Shown here: positions 7,287 through 13,887 of the stretch, in pieces
Layout: every line of letters starts with the position of its first letter
Numbering within the stretch: the first letter of the stretch is position 1
DNA from: a virus
IMG/VR virus record: IMGVR_UViG_3300031669_000275
Location: 1-21,392 of that record
Length of the DNA: 21,392 nucleotides
Reading direction: 5' to 3' (one strand)
The notes under the pieces: generated by a model
Database searches by the model: none
Told to the model about the DNA's origin: nothing
Seen by the model: the letters and a program-made list of their open reading frames with translations, nothing else
Position numbers and translations under genes: made by a program

Positions 7287-9334
7287 GCCGAACTGAATGC
7301 CTTGAGTGTTACGCCTATCAAATCACGCTTAACCGGATCAATTACTTGCAAATCAACCACGCAATCTCTGCTGAATCCAAGTCTGCGCCACATTGTCCGA
7401 GTCTTGTATTTTCCTGCTTGTCCGATAGGTCGATAAGTACGCTGACCGAAAGTCTTGCCACCATCACGAGAGATAGCCAAACTACACTGCGGAGCTGAAC
7501 CTAATCCAGACGAATTGCCAACTCCAGAAGAAAAATCAAGCTGTAAACTGGCCATGAATACGCGACCGCGCTGCCCCTTGTCCCATATTGGCGGTGAGCG
7601 TCTTTGTGCCAGTAAAGGCCATCCGGCATCGTTCTGCACATCCCGCGTCATTTGATACAAAGCGCCGTTCTGATAATCTCCGACAATGCGCATACTCTTG
7701 AAATTCATGTAGCAATTAGACCGATGCCGATGGTATTGCTGCGTATACGGGTCATAGGAAAGTCGCTTGTGCAACAATCCCGACTGCGTGTCATAGCACC
7801 ATGTCGTATCAGCAGTCGGGAACGTCAGCACATAGAATTCGTGCGTATCCTCCTGATAGGTGTATCCGATTGCATCATAAGTCACCGGATATTGCGATAC
7901 TTCAGCGCTGAATGCAGGGGATGAAACAACGTTATATTGAAATCCCTGAGTGTGAATAATCTTGTTTTCCCCGCGCTCATCTCGTCCGAGCCAAATCAAA
8001 CCTTCCACACCTTCAGATGAGCAAATACGGGCAACGGATGCTGTAGCCATGCATCCTGCTTGAATCAATGTTCCGGTCAATCTTGAGAATGGGAAATTAG
8101 CGCCGCCTGCGTCATACCAAATCTCCGTCGTTTTGTCACCGATCAGCCAGAGCATTTCCTTATGCTCCATGACCGATAGCAGATTATCGGAATAGGCATC
8201 CTTTAGCGCAAAATAAGTTCCTGAGAAAGCAATCCCATAGGCAGGATAATTTGTGTAGAAAGTCTGCGATCCAGGCTTGTTGAATACCCACCAGCCATCA
8301 ATATAAGCAACACGAGTCGCGCCAAGGAATGCAGGATCAAATATCTGCGTCCAGACTGGAAGCGTCGATGTAACGGTATCGGAAGATGATGCGCCGGTTG
8401 TGTTATTTGAAATAGTAATGGTAGGTGGTGCGCCGAAATAATCAACAGCAGTAATCGTTGTTCCGGCTGGAATATATCCTGCTGAATCTGTTACCGTTGC
8501 ACCGATTATCATTTTATAATTCGGCGTTGCATTAAAAGTCAGTACATTCGATGCTACAAACGGGACAATGCTACATGCACTGGATACTGTTGGAACAATG
8601 GCAGCACCGCCTAATGTAGCGGAAAGTTCACATGCGGTTGTAGTAAGTCCCGTAGCAATGACATAATAATTAGTATTTGTAGTAAATCCAGTCGGAGGAG
8701 TACCCTGAATAGATACAATATCTCCAGCACTGAAAGCCTGAGTTGCTGTAGTGAATAATCCGGTTGACGTGCTTTGCGAGGCTGATGCAACCGAAGTTCC
8801 ACCGGCTGTATACATATTCGAAGTTGTAGAGCTTGCCGTTCCATCCAGGCGATACAGATACCCATAAGGGCCATCCACAATTACCGCATATCCACCAGCG
8901 TTATTATCACGGATTGAGACAGGACCGGAGCTGGTCAGCAACATGCCAACATAGGTCAGTGTCAAGGTAGCAAATGTTGATACTTTTGCTGAATAGGCAG
9001 TTACCAGATAGCATTTATTGGCGATTATTGCCAATGCCTGATTTCCACCAGGCAATTCCCAAACTCCGCGCACTGGCAGGTTAGTTACTGCTGATGCGGC
9101 CGGCCATTCAGTTTGCGTATTGGTGAATCCCGGCGCACCGCCAGCCGGATCTGCTACCAGTTCGACAAGACCTGGGCAACCGAGTAATCCTACAACTTCC
9201 TTCGGATTTTGCTGGTCAACCTCGACGTAAAAATTGATGCAGATTTGATCGTTCTGCATTGGGTTAGGCGCGACATCCTGACCGCCTGCCATGCCCATAT
9301 CACCGAAGAAATTTAGAGGTCCGGGGCTTGCCAT
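7283..9334 (-). CDS. P22 gp10-like tail hub / packaged-DNA stabilisation protein
   Basis: This 683-residue protein resembles the P22 gp10 group, which forms the tail hub below the portal and holds packaged DNA in. Family-like features: an N-terminal block with 'NDQICINFYVEVD' and 'LLGCPGLVEL', beta-propeller-like repeats such as 'VRGVWELPGGNQALAII', 'FLGATRVAYIDGWWVFN' and 'WYDAGGANFPFSR', and a C-terminal 'SLQLDFSSGVG ... RDGGKTFG' region. P22 gp10 is about 472 residues. Much of the excess here is an inserted Ser/Thr-rich segment at about residues 167-327, which breaks the family sequence just before 'QIFDPAFLGA'. The start ATG has AGGAG nine bases upstream. It follows the gp4-like gene, as in P22. 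The family call is strong; the insert's role is unknown. Confidence 0.85.
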   Translation of the reverse strand: MASPGPLNFFGDMGMAGGQDVAPNPMQNDQICINFYVEVDQQNPKEVVGLLGCPGLVELVADPAGGAPGFTNTQTEWPAASAVTNLPVRGVWELPGGNQALAIIANKCYLVTAYSAKVSTFATLTLTYVGMLLTSSGPVSIRDNNAGGYAVIVDGPYGYLYRLDGTASSTTSNMYTAGGTSVASASQSTSTGLFTTATQAFSAGDIVSIQGTPPTGFTTNTNYYVIATGLTTTACELSATLGGAAIVPTVSSACSIVPFVASNVLTFNATPNYKMIIGATVTDSAGYIPAGTTITAVDYFGAPPTITISNNTTGASSSDTVTSTLPVWTQIFDPAFLGATRVAYIDGWWVFNKPGSQTFYTNYPAYGIAFSGTYFALKDAYSDNLLSVMEHKEMLWLIGDKTTEIWYDAGGANFPFSRLTGTLIQAGCMATASVARICSSEGVEGLIWLGRDERGENKIIHTQGFQYNVVSSPAFSAEVSQYPVTYDAIGYTYQEDTHEFYVLTFPTADTTWCYDTQSGLLHKRLSYDPYTQQYHRHRSNCYMNFKSMRIVGDYQNGALYQMTRDVQNDAGWPLLAQRRSPPIWDKGQRGRVFMASLQLDFSSGVGNSSGLGSAPQCSLAISRDGGKTFGQRTYRPIGQAGKYKTRTMWRRLGFSRDCVVDLQVIDPVKRDLIGVTLKAFSSA
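8354..8836 (-). other. Inserted beta modules inside the gp10-like protein
   Basis: This stretch encodes residues about 167-327. It looks like two different small beta modules. The first holds 'AFSAGDIVSIQG ... NYYVIATG ... CELSATLGGAAI'. The second holds 'TDSAGYIPAGTTITAVD ... TITISNNTTGASSSD'. The flanks would join into an uninterrupted gp10-like sequence if it were removed. The second module has a relative in the adjacent gp4-like protein (9858-10121). Similar Ser/Thr-rich modules are common as add-ons in phage structural proteins; surface display is inferred. Confidence 0.6.
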
Positions 9335-9356
9335 TACTTAAAACTCCTTTATTATT

Positions 9357-10355
9357 CTATTGATACCCACCTGTAAAAATCCATCCTGCGTTTCCTTTGT
9401 TTCCTCTACTCAATGCGCTTTCATATCTAGCAACGCCTGCTGGTTGAGCATTCAATGCCTTAATCAGATCCTTCGATTCCTGCGCATTCTTCTTGATTGA
9501 TTCGGATAATGGAAAGCCATATTCTGAGCATAATTCATAAGCCAGCAACCATTTCATCATACGGTTATAGCCTTGCGGCATGATAATAACCTGATTCAAA
9601 GTCAAGTTTTGCAATATTCCAGTGGTAAAAAGATGCAATGCAGAACCATTTCCAGGCGTTTGGTAAACATTCAGGATTCCATAAGGGAATTGCGGGTTAT
9701 ACCAAGCAACGGTCGGCCACGGTCCGGGCTGTGCCTTATAAAGAATCGATGTATATTGCGCCTCTGTCTCCATCACATCCAAAGTGAAATCCAAATTATT
9801 GAAGCGCGTAAATCCATGCGTAATGCGTAAAGGTCTGTTAATTGGAAAATTACCAGGAACAGTATAGGTAATCGAATCCGCGCCGGATGAACTTCCAGTT
9901 GCATTGGCTGACATCGTTACTGTATGCGCAACAGAATCAAATGCCAGAACTGTAGTATTTGCTGGAATAACGCCTTGTGAATCAGTAAGGATAGAGCCGG
10001 AACCAACTAGATAAGCTGCGCTTGCACCAGCTACTAGATTACTTGGCATGTTGGTTACACCGGTAATCGTAGGCGATCCAGATGTGACAGTTCCGATAAA
10101 TGGAGCAGAGCCGAGCAAAGTACAAACAGGATTACCAACTGTGTATTGGTTTTTCTGAGCGGTCCAAGCAAGGATATTCTCGTTCGTCCCGAATGCCAGC
10201 GACTTGTCAAGGCTCAAAGAATCGAGTAAGTCATTGAACGTATCGAGGCAATCAGTTGCATCTGGTGTATCTATTGTTTCTCCAGACTGATACGAGTTAA
10301 TGCGCCGCAATGCGCCTTCGATTATATTTAATGCTGTTGTCACGCCAATAGTCAT
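9357..10355 (-). CDS. P22 gp4-like head-to-tail connector protein
   Basis: This 332-residue protein belongs to the P22 gp4 group, which binds beneath the portal and starts tail assembly. The N-terminus has the expected helical pattern 'ALNIIEGALRRINSYQSGETIDTPDATDCLDTFNDLLDSLS' (residues about 8-48), then 'QYTVG' (70-74). In the family this is soon followed by a strand with 'RPLRI', but here about 90 residues of beta module are inserted first, and 'NFPINRPLRITHG' resumes at about 169. The C-terminal part has 'LLAYELCSEYGFPLSESI', typical of the family's final helices. P22 gp4 is about 166 residues, so this one is twice as long. A lytic activity has been reported for P22 gp4; no active site can be assigned here. 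AGGAG lies six bases before the ATG. Confidence 0.8.
   Translation of the reverse strand: MTIGVTTALNIIEGALRRINSYQSGETIDTPDATDCLDTFNDLLDSLSLDKSLAFGTNENILAWTAQKNQYTVGNPVCTLLGSAPFIGTVTSGSPTITGVTNMPSNLVAGASAAYLVGSGSILTDSQGVIPANTTVLAFDSVAHTVTMSANATGSSSGADSITYTVPGNFPINRPLRITHGFTRFNNLDFTLDVMETEAQYTSILYKAQPGPWPTVAWYNPQFPYGILNVYQTPGNGSALHLFTTGILQNLTLNQVIIMPQGYNRMMKWLLAYELCSEYGFPLSESIKKNAQESKDLIKALNAQPAGVARYESALSRGNKGNAGWIFTGGYQ
9858..10121 (-). other. Inserted beta module inside the gp4-like protein
   Basis: This stretch encodes residues about 79-166, lying exactly between the two halves of the canonical gp4 core (QYTVG and NRPLRI). It has the pattern TSGSPTITGV, then TDSQGVIPANTTVLAFD, then TVTMSANATGSSS. 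This is clearly similar to the second module in the neighbouring gp10-like protein (TDSAGYIPAGTTITAVD ... TISNNTTGASSS). Shared origin or repeated acquisition of the same mobile beta domain is inferred. Confidence 0.6.
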
Positions 10356-10364
10356 CTTGTACTC

Positions 10365-10634
10365 CTAGACGTTGGTATTGCCTGCCGGATAAGCGACTGA
10401 CATTGGAAACTGACCGCAAGTCAATTGGACCGATGAATTGGCAACAATGCCAGTTGCGCCTGATGCTGGATTTTGTGCCGTTACCACGGCAGGATTAGCG
10501 GCTGTGCTGATGAATGAAATAGTTACCGGATCAATCTGGAAATATCCAAGCGGAAGCACCCTAACTCCGGCGTCCACCATAGCCAGCAGTGCGGCTTCGT
10601 ATTCGAGTCCGACACAATCTGGCATAGTCGGCAT
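10365..10634 (-). CDS. Small PASTA-like domain protein
   Basis: This 89-residue protein is nearly all one PASTA-like domain. It has 'MPDCVGLEYEAALLAMVDAGVRV' (split for length; the family's P-[DN]-V-[VI]-G helix start), then 'VVTAQNPASGATGIVANSSVQL', the classic x-Q-x-P-x-x-G loop and closing strand, ending by about residue 74. PASTA domains bind peptidoglycan or beta-lactams in bacterial kinases and penicillin-binding proteins; phage copies are less understood. There is no signal peptide, so it is probably cytoplasmic or in the virion. The start ATG has no good Shine-Dalgarno site but lies three bases after the previous stop, pointing to reinitiation. It sits between two small beta-rich genes and the gp4-like connector. 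A virion or cell-wall-binding role is inferred. Confidence 0.65.
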   Translation of the reverse strand: MPTMPDCVGLEYEAALLAMVDAGVRVLPLGYFQIDPVTISFISTAANPAVVTAQNPASGATGIVANSSVQLTCGQFPMSVAYPAGNTNV

Positions 10635-10637
10635 AAT

Positions 10638-10997
10638 TTACATCAATACTACAGGCGTAACAGTTAGCAATGTCGGTCCAGCAGCAGAGCCAATGGCAGT
10701 AACGGAAACTGGAAACGATAATCCGTCTATTACCGTATCATCATAAGTAAGAATGGGGAAATCACCCGCAGTCCCATCTCCAGGTATCGTCGCAGCACCT
10801 GCACTCGGCGGGGCGTTACTCCCATTTGAACTGGATGCTACTTTTATGTAGGTAACAACTGATGTAGATGTATTGCAACAAACAAGTCCATTGGCAGATG
10901 GGTCAATAGCATCGATTTTAACTGCCGCATGACTTGATGCAGTTACAGACAAACCAATTGTCTGTCCTGCGAATCTATATGCAATAGTAGTCGCCAT
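10638..10997 (-). CDS. Small beta-rich probable virion protein
   Basis: This 119-residue protein was not recognised. It is rich in Ala, Val, Thr, Ser and Gly with alternating hydrophobics, ends in 'LLTVTPVVLM', and has a CC pair in 'GLVCCNTSTS'. It looks like a compact beta-sandwich of the sort used for capsid decoration or head-tail accessory proteins. Residues about 55-75 (NGSNAPPSAGAATIPGDG) may be a loop. There is no signal peptide or membrane helix. AAGGA lies nine bases before the ATG, and the previous stop is one base upstream, so it is coupled to the 139-residue gene. Confidence 0.6.
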   Translation of the reverse strand: MATTIAYRFAGQTIGLSVTASSHAAVKIDAIDPSANGLVCCNTSTSVVTYIKVASSSNGSNAPPSAGAATIPGDGTAGDFPILTYDDTVIDGLSFPVSVTAIGSAAGPTLLTVTPVVLM

Positions 10998-10998
10998 T

Positions 10999-11418
10999 TT
11001 AAGCAGTCCTTGTAAATGCGTAAGCAGTAGAGCTTGAGAACATCAGCGTAAATCTTGCCAATCCTGTTGCTCCACTGGCTACGGTCAATTGACCGAAACT
11101 TGCAGCAGTAGTGGCAGCAGCATCAGACAGAATACCGTTCGTGGCAACCGCAATCGTTACTGTGTTAGCCCCTGCGGTATTGTCGATGTAAAGCTGGAAA
11201 ACAGTCCCTTTTTGTGCTTTCAGATATTGCCCGAGCAAAGTTCCGGTCGGCAATGTGATAGTCGTAGCTGCGGCACTAGTCGAGGTGATGTAGCCGCCAG
11301 CAACTTGTGCAGCTGTAGCCGTAGCCGTTGCATTGATCGCCACCGGAACATAATTGATCTGTATGTTTTCCAATACCGGGTCAGCGAAGGCTACTCCTAA
11401 TGCTTTTGTATTCGACAT
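10999..11418 (-). CDS. Probable capsid decoration-type protein
   Basis: This 139-residue protein has the pattern 'TTITLPTGTLLGQYLKAQKGTVFQLYIDNTAGANTVTIAV' (split in the gene by no gap), followed by 'GLARFTLMFSSSTAYAFTRTA'. This 'tLPtG ... G ... idN..GanTvTi' arrangement is common in small phage surface or decoration proteins and C-terminal fibre domains. A family name cannot be given with certainty. It is Ala/Thr-rich with no charged clusters, signal peptide or membrane segment. AGGA lies seven bases before the ATG. It begins a trio of small genes (139, 119 and 89 residues) between the glycosyltransferase and the gp4-like connector, a position where P22-like phages often carry extra capsid genes. 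Decoration is inferred. Confidence 0.6.
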   Translation of the reverse strand: MSNTKALGVAFADPVLENIQINYVPVAINATATATAAQVAGGYITSTSAAATTITLPTGTLLGQYLKAQKGTVFQLYIDNTAGANTVTIAVATNGILSDAAATTAASFGQLTVASGATGLARFTLMFSSSTAYAFTRTA

Positions 11419-11429
11419 GATATTTTCCT

Positions 11430-12113
11430 TTAGGCTACGCGAAGAGACAAGTCTCCGCCTGGTTGGTGACGCAAAAAATTATGAAAGTTGCCTCGATATT
11501 CTTTATCTTCGGAATGATGGTTCAAATTCAGGTTAGGTACTACCCATATTTCACCACCACAATCGATCCAATTACGGCTGAATGCGTAATCTTCACCCCA
11601 CCACGCGCCATCATGTGCGCCATGATTAAATAAATCAACTGATAGGTTGTATTTTGGACCAAAACATAAGTCAGGATAAGATGACATAAATTTGTCAACA
11701 GCGCCTGCCGTTACCTTCAAAAATCCCGCCGGTACTCTGGTAGCCTTTATACAACCATCTGTACGTACTACAGGCTGAAAGTTTTTTCCATCCTGAATAA
11801 CGCCCATATATTTCTCTTCGTCATCCTTGAAACGATAGAGTCCTGCAACTACATCACCAGGAGTTTCAATCAGGGTTAGAAGGTCACGAGGATCCCAACT
11901 CATATCATGGTCGATGAAAATAATAATGTCAGCTTTGGCATCCATCGCCTTGCGCAACATCGTGGCACGGGCAGCCGATATGTAAGGGCATCCAATTTCG
12001 TTTACCATTCCATGATCGTAATTGCCGAGCACTGGAACGGAATTTTTTAGACTATCCAGCGTTTGCTGGTATGGCCGTTTGAGTGTTGGAATGCAGAAAA
12101 CAACTTTTTTCAA
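11430..12113 (-). CDS. GT-A family glycosyltransferase
   Basis: A GT-A-fold glycosyltransferase, transferring a sugar from a nucleotide donor to an unknown acceptor in the cytoplasm. The fold starts with 'KKVVFCIPTLKRPY' (first strand and loop). It continues through the nucleotide-binding half to the DxD-type motif 'IIIFIDHDMSW' (D68-H-D70 in 227-residue numbering), which binds metal and donor. Near the C-terminus 'GGEIWVVPNLNLNHHS' resembles the closing strand and catalytic or metal-site histidine of this group. An ATG at 12179 would add 22 residues, but that stretch encodes an RNA hairpin, has no family look and lacks a proper ribosome-binding site. TTG at 12113 (GGGAG ten bases upstream) is preferred, giving 227 residues. 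It lies between head-fibre and decoration genes. Targets could be a virion protein or a host glycan; the sequence does not say. Confidence 0.75.
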   Translation of the reverse strand: MKKVVFCIPTLKRPYQQTLDSLKNSVPVLGNYDHGMVNEIGCPYISAARATMLRKAMDAKADIIIFIDHDMSWDPRDLLTLIETPGDVVAGLYRFKDDEEKYMGVIQDGKNFQPVVRTDGCIKATRVPAGFLKVTAGAVDKFMSSYPDLCFGPKYNLSVDLFNHGAHDGAWWGEDYAFSRNWIDCGGEIWVVPNLNLNHHSEDKEYRGNFHNFLRHQPGGDLSLRVA

Positions 12114-12147
12114 TTTATTCCAACTCCCATAAATATGGAACTGGATT

Positions 12148-12172
12148 GCTCCCGCACCAAACGTGCAGGAGC
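12148..12172 (-). promoter_or_regulatory. Strong RNA hairpin after the head-fibre gene
   Basis: A ten-base inverted repeat (GCTCCTGCAC / GTGCGGGAGC on the minus strand, one G-U pair) closes a five-base loop. A further outer pairing ATGGAA/TTCCAT flanks it. It lies in the 72-base gap between the 91-residue head-fibre gene and the glycosyltransferase. On the minus strand no T-run follows, so it is not a classical intrinsic terminator there. On the plus strand TTTCCATTTTTT follows, which would suit a terminator of antisense transcription. An attenuator or RNA-processing element limiting read-through from capsid to tail genes is possible. Confidence 0.6.
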
Positions 12173-12185
12173 TTTCCATTTTTTA

Positions 12186-12461
12186 CTAGGCAGCCCAAAT
12201 TCCAAGCGCCAGCAACGTATTTACGACTTCGAGCATCTGCGCGACCTGCAACGTCCCGTAAGCCGAAGACGTAACATAATTGCTAGTCGTATGAGTCGAT
12301 GCGGTTGCCCGCTGCGCTATTGGTGTTGCACCATAAAAACCATTCAGGGCAGCCGGATTATCTCCAAACTGATTCGGACCGCCTTGATTCAGGTACGGAT
12401 TAGGCGAAGAGACTACATTTGGCCCAGGATTGCTGCCGTCTACATTAGTTGTTGCTACCAT
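12186..12461 (-). CDS. Small head-fibre-like protein
   Basis: This 91-residue protein has a Gly/Asn/Pro-rich, flexible-looking N-terminal half and a C-terminal half with 'GFYGATPIAQRAT', then 'VAQMLEVVNTLLALGIW'. That ending ('fyGaTPvaQ...' followed by a short C-terminal helix) recurs at the C-terminus of small phage head-fibre proteins and is thought to drive trimerisation. No signal peptide or membrane helix is seen. AGGAG lies seven bases before the ATG, and the gene starts 11 bases after the major capsid stop, so capsid and fibre are probably on the same abundant message. Likely a capsid surface spike or fibre; its partner is presumably the coat protein. This is inferred from the motif and position. 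Confidence 0.6.
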   Translation of the reverse strand: MVATTNVDGSNPGPNVVSSPNPYLNQGGPNQFGDNPAALNGFYGATPIAQRATASTHTTSNYVTSSAYGTLQVAQMLEVVNTLLALGIWAA

Positions 12462-12472
12462 GCTATTTCTCC

Positions 12473-13837
12473 TTAACCCGAAACACGAACAGCCAGCGGA
12501 CGAAACAGGCTTGCGAATCCATAAGCTAAATCGAGGCGGGTTGGTTCAGCGTCATTGTTGATGGTGTACTGCGTCGCAATCCGGATAGAAATGCCCAGAT
12601 CATCGTCGTATGCACGGCTTGCTTCAACTGCGGTACGTGGCAATGGCAAGTCAACGAAAGCCAGAGCAAACGCATCACGATGGAAGTACAGGTTTTCCGT
12701 CGAGTTGGTTGCCAAAGCTGCCCCGCCATTAAGCGTTACTGTCGGTGTGCCAGTCCATGCCGATCCAGTTGCACAGTTCTGGAATTGACCGCCAGTGATC
12801 GCGCATTCGCCTACCGTTACTGACAAAGTACCATCGCTCTTTGCCGTATACAGACCAGTTGAAGCGTTGAACGTGCCATTTGTCGGCGTACCAGCGGCAA
12901 ACTGAGGACCACCAGGAGATGCAACACCAGCCATTTGCGCATAACCAGCAGGAGGCAAGACAACAAACTGTTTCAGCGTATTGCCGTACTGACTGCGGTT
13001 TTGCGGGTTGACAGGATACAGACCTGCAACCTGGATGGTATCGCCAACTTTACAAGCTGCCGAGCTATTGGTCAGTCCTGACAACTGGAATACACCAGTC
13101 TGCGCCCAGCCGGCAGTGATGATCGCCGTACCGCCGGATGCAGCAGTTACGCCAGCCAAAACTGGGGTACCGAGCAAGCTACCAGTGGTGTACGAAGCCA
13201 CGTTCGGATCTTCAAACCAGTCAGCACCGGCTGTTTTTGCAGCTACCAAGCCAGTTTCATACAGATTGCTGATTTGTGCTTGAGGATTGAACAGACCCTT
13301 CAGACTGTCAGCCATCGAGGACATTGCCAGCGGATGAAGTACCGCGGTTGGCATCATTCCCTTCGGCATACCTTCGGAAGCCAGGATCGCACGAGCATCG
13401 CTGAAGTTCTTGAACGAAGTTGGAGAAGTTCCAGGAGTGCCTAGACGGTTTGCGGTATTTTGCATGGCGAAGTAAGCACCGTCCGAGTCCACGCGGTTTG
13501 CAACCGTAATACAGGCGGGATGAATGAAACGTTCTTCGAAGTCGTCAATGTCCAGCAGCATGTTGATCGTGTTGAACTGGATGTCAACGTGGTATTGATA
13601 CAAGATGTTTACCGGAACATAGTTCTCGGTGGACGCCTCTACGTTCAAGGCAGGGCCGAAAGTACCCAAATAACGGGGAGACACACGAACGTTGCAGGTT
13701 GCACCGATCTTGCGGCCTTTTTGCCCGAATTCCTTGTCGTATTGACGGTTGAATTTATCAGTCAGAACGCACTCGTTTGCCAATACTGGCAGGGCGCGAT
13801 TGGTAATCTGACTGATCGTAAGCAGTTGATTCGCCAA
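12473..13837 (-). CDS. P22-type major capsid protein
   Basis: This 454-residue coat protein forms the icosahedral shell (HK97 fold). Family features: the N-terminal 'LLTISQITNRALPVLANE', 'KFNRQYDKEFGQKGRKIGAT', 'VSPRYLGTFGPALNVEAST', 'LLDIDDFEERFIHPA' and, later, 'VAGLYPVNPQNRS', 'LYFHRDAFALAFVDLPLP' and the C-terminal 'RLDLAYGFASLFRPLAVRV'. These match the P22-coat family common in phages with gp4/gp10-type tails. The segment at about residues 290-360, Gly/Ala/Thr-rich, looks variable. Length is close to P22 coat (430). The start is TTG at 13837, not ATG: the family N-terminus (MANQLLT) begins there, and AAGGAG sits seven bases upstream. No in-frame ATG lies nearby. It is preceded by the scaffold gene, as expected. 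Confidence 0.92.
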   Translation of the reverse strand: MANQLLTISQITNRALPVLANECVLTDKFNRQYDKEFGQKGRKIGATCNVRVSPRYLGTFGPALNVEASTENYVPVNILYQYHVDIQFNTINMLLDIDDFEERFIHPACITVANRVDSDGAYFAMQNTANRLGTPGTSPTSFKNFSDARAILASEGMPKGMMPTAVLHPLAMSSMADSLKGLFNPQAQISNLYETGLVAAKTAGADWFEDPNVASYTTGSLLGTPVLAGVTAASGGTAIITAGWAQTGVFQLSGLTNSSAACKVGDTIQVAGLYPVNPQNRSQYGNTLKQFVVLPPAGYAQMAGVASPGGPQFAAGTPTNGTFNASTGLYTAKSDGTLSVTVGECAITGGQFQNCATGSAWTGTPTVTLNGGAALATNSTENLYFHRDAFALAFVDLPLPRTAVEASRAYDDDLGISIRIATQYTINNDAEPTRLDLAYGFASLFRPLAVRVSG

Positions 13838-13843
13838 AATAAT

Positions 13844-13849
13844 ACTCCT
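13844..13849 (-). promoter_or_regulatory. Ribosome-binding site deciding the TTG capsid start
   Basis: AAGGAG-type Shine-Dalgarno on the minus strand, about seven bases before TTG (13835-13837). No ATG or GTG lies at a usable distance, so the major capsid protein must start at TTG. A hairpin ends just upstream at 13854. Confidence 0.75.
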
Positions 13850-13853
13850 TCAC

Positions 13854-13887
13854 AAGCGGCAATTGCCGCATAACGAAAATTCCGCTT
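13854..13887 (-). promoter_or_regulatory. Overlapping inverted repeats just before the capsid ribosome-binding site
   Basis: Between the scaffold stop and the capsid start, two alternative hairpins can form in the minus-strand RNA. One is the perfect 14-base palindrome GCGGC-AATT-GCCGC (13856-13869). The other pairs AAGCGGAATT (13878-13887) with AATTGCCGCTT (13854-13864) with one bulge. They share bases, so they exclude each other. Neither is followed by a T-run. They could protect or process the capsid message or tune ribosome access. Confidence 0.5.

Noticed and set aside
12114-12179. N-terminal 22-residue extension of the glycosyltransferase
   Set aside because: The stretch encodes a strong hairpin, lacks a suitable ribosome-binding site and does not resemble the fold's start.
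12163-12185. Intrinsic terminator for the coding strand after the head fibre
   Set aside because: The T-run follows the hairpin only on the plus strand; on the coding strand the hairpin is followed by AATCCAG and no T-run.
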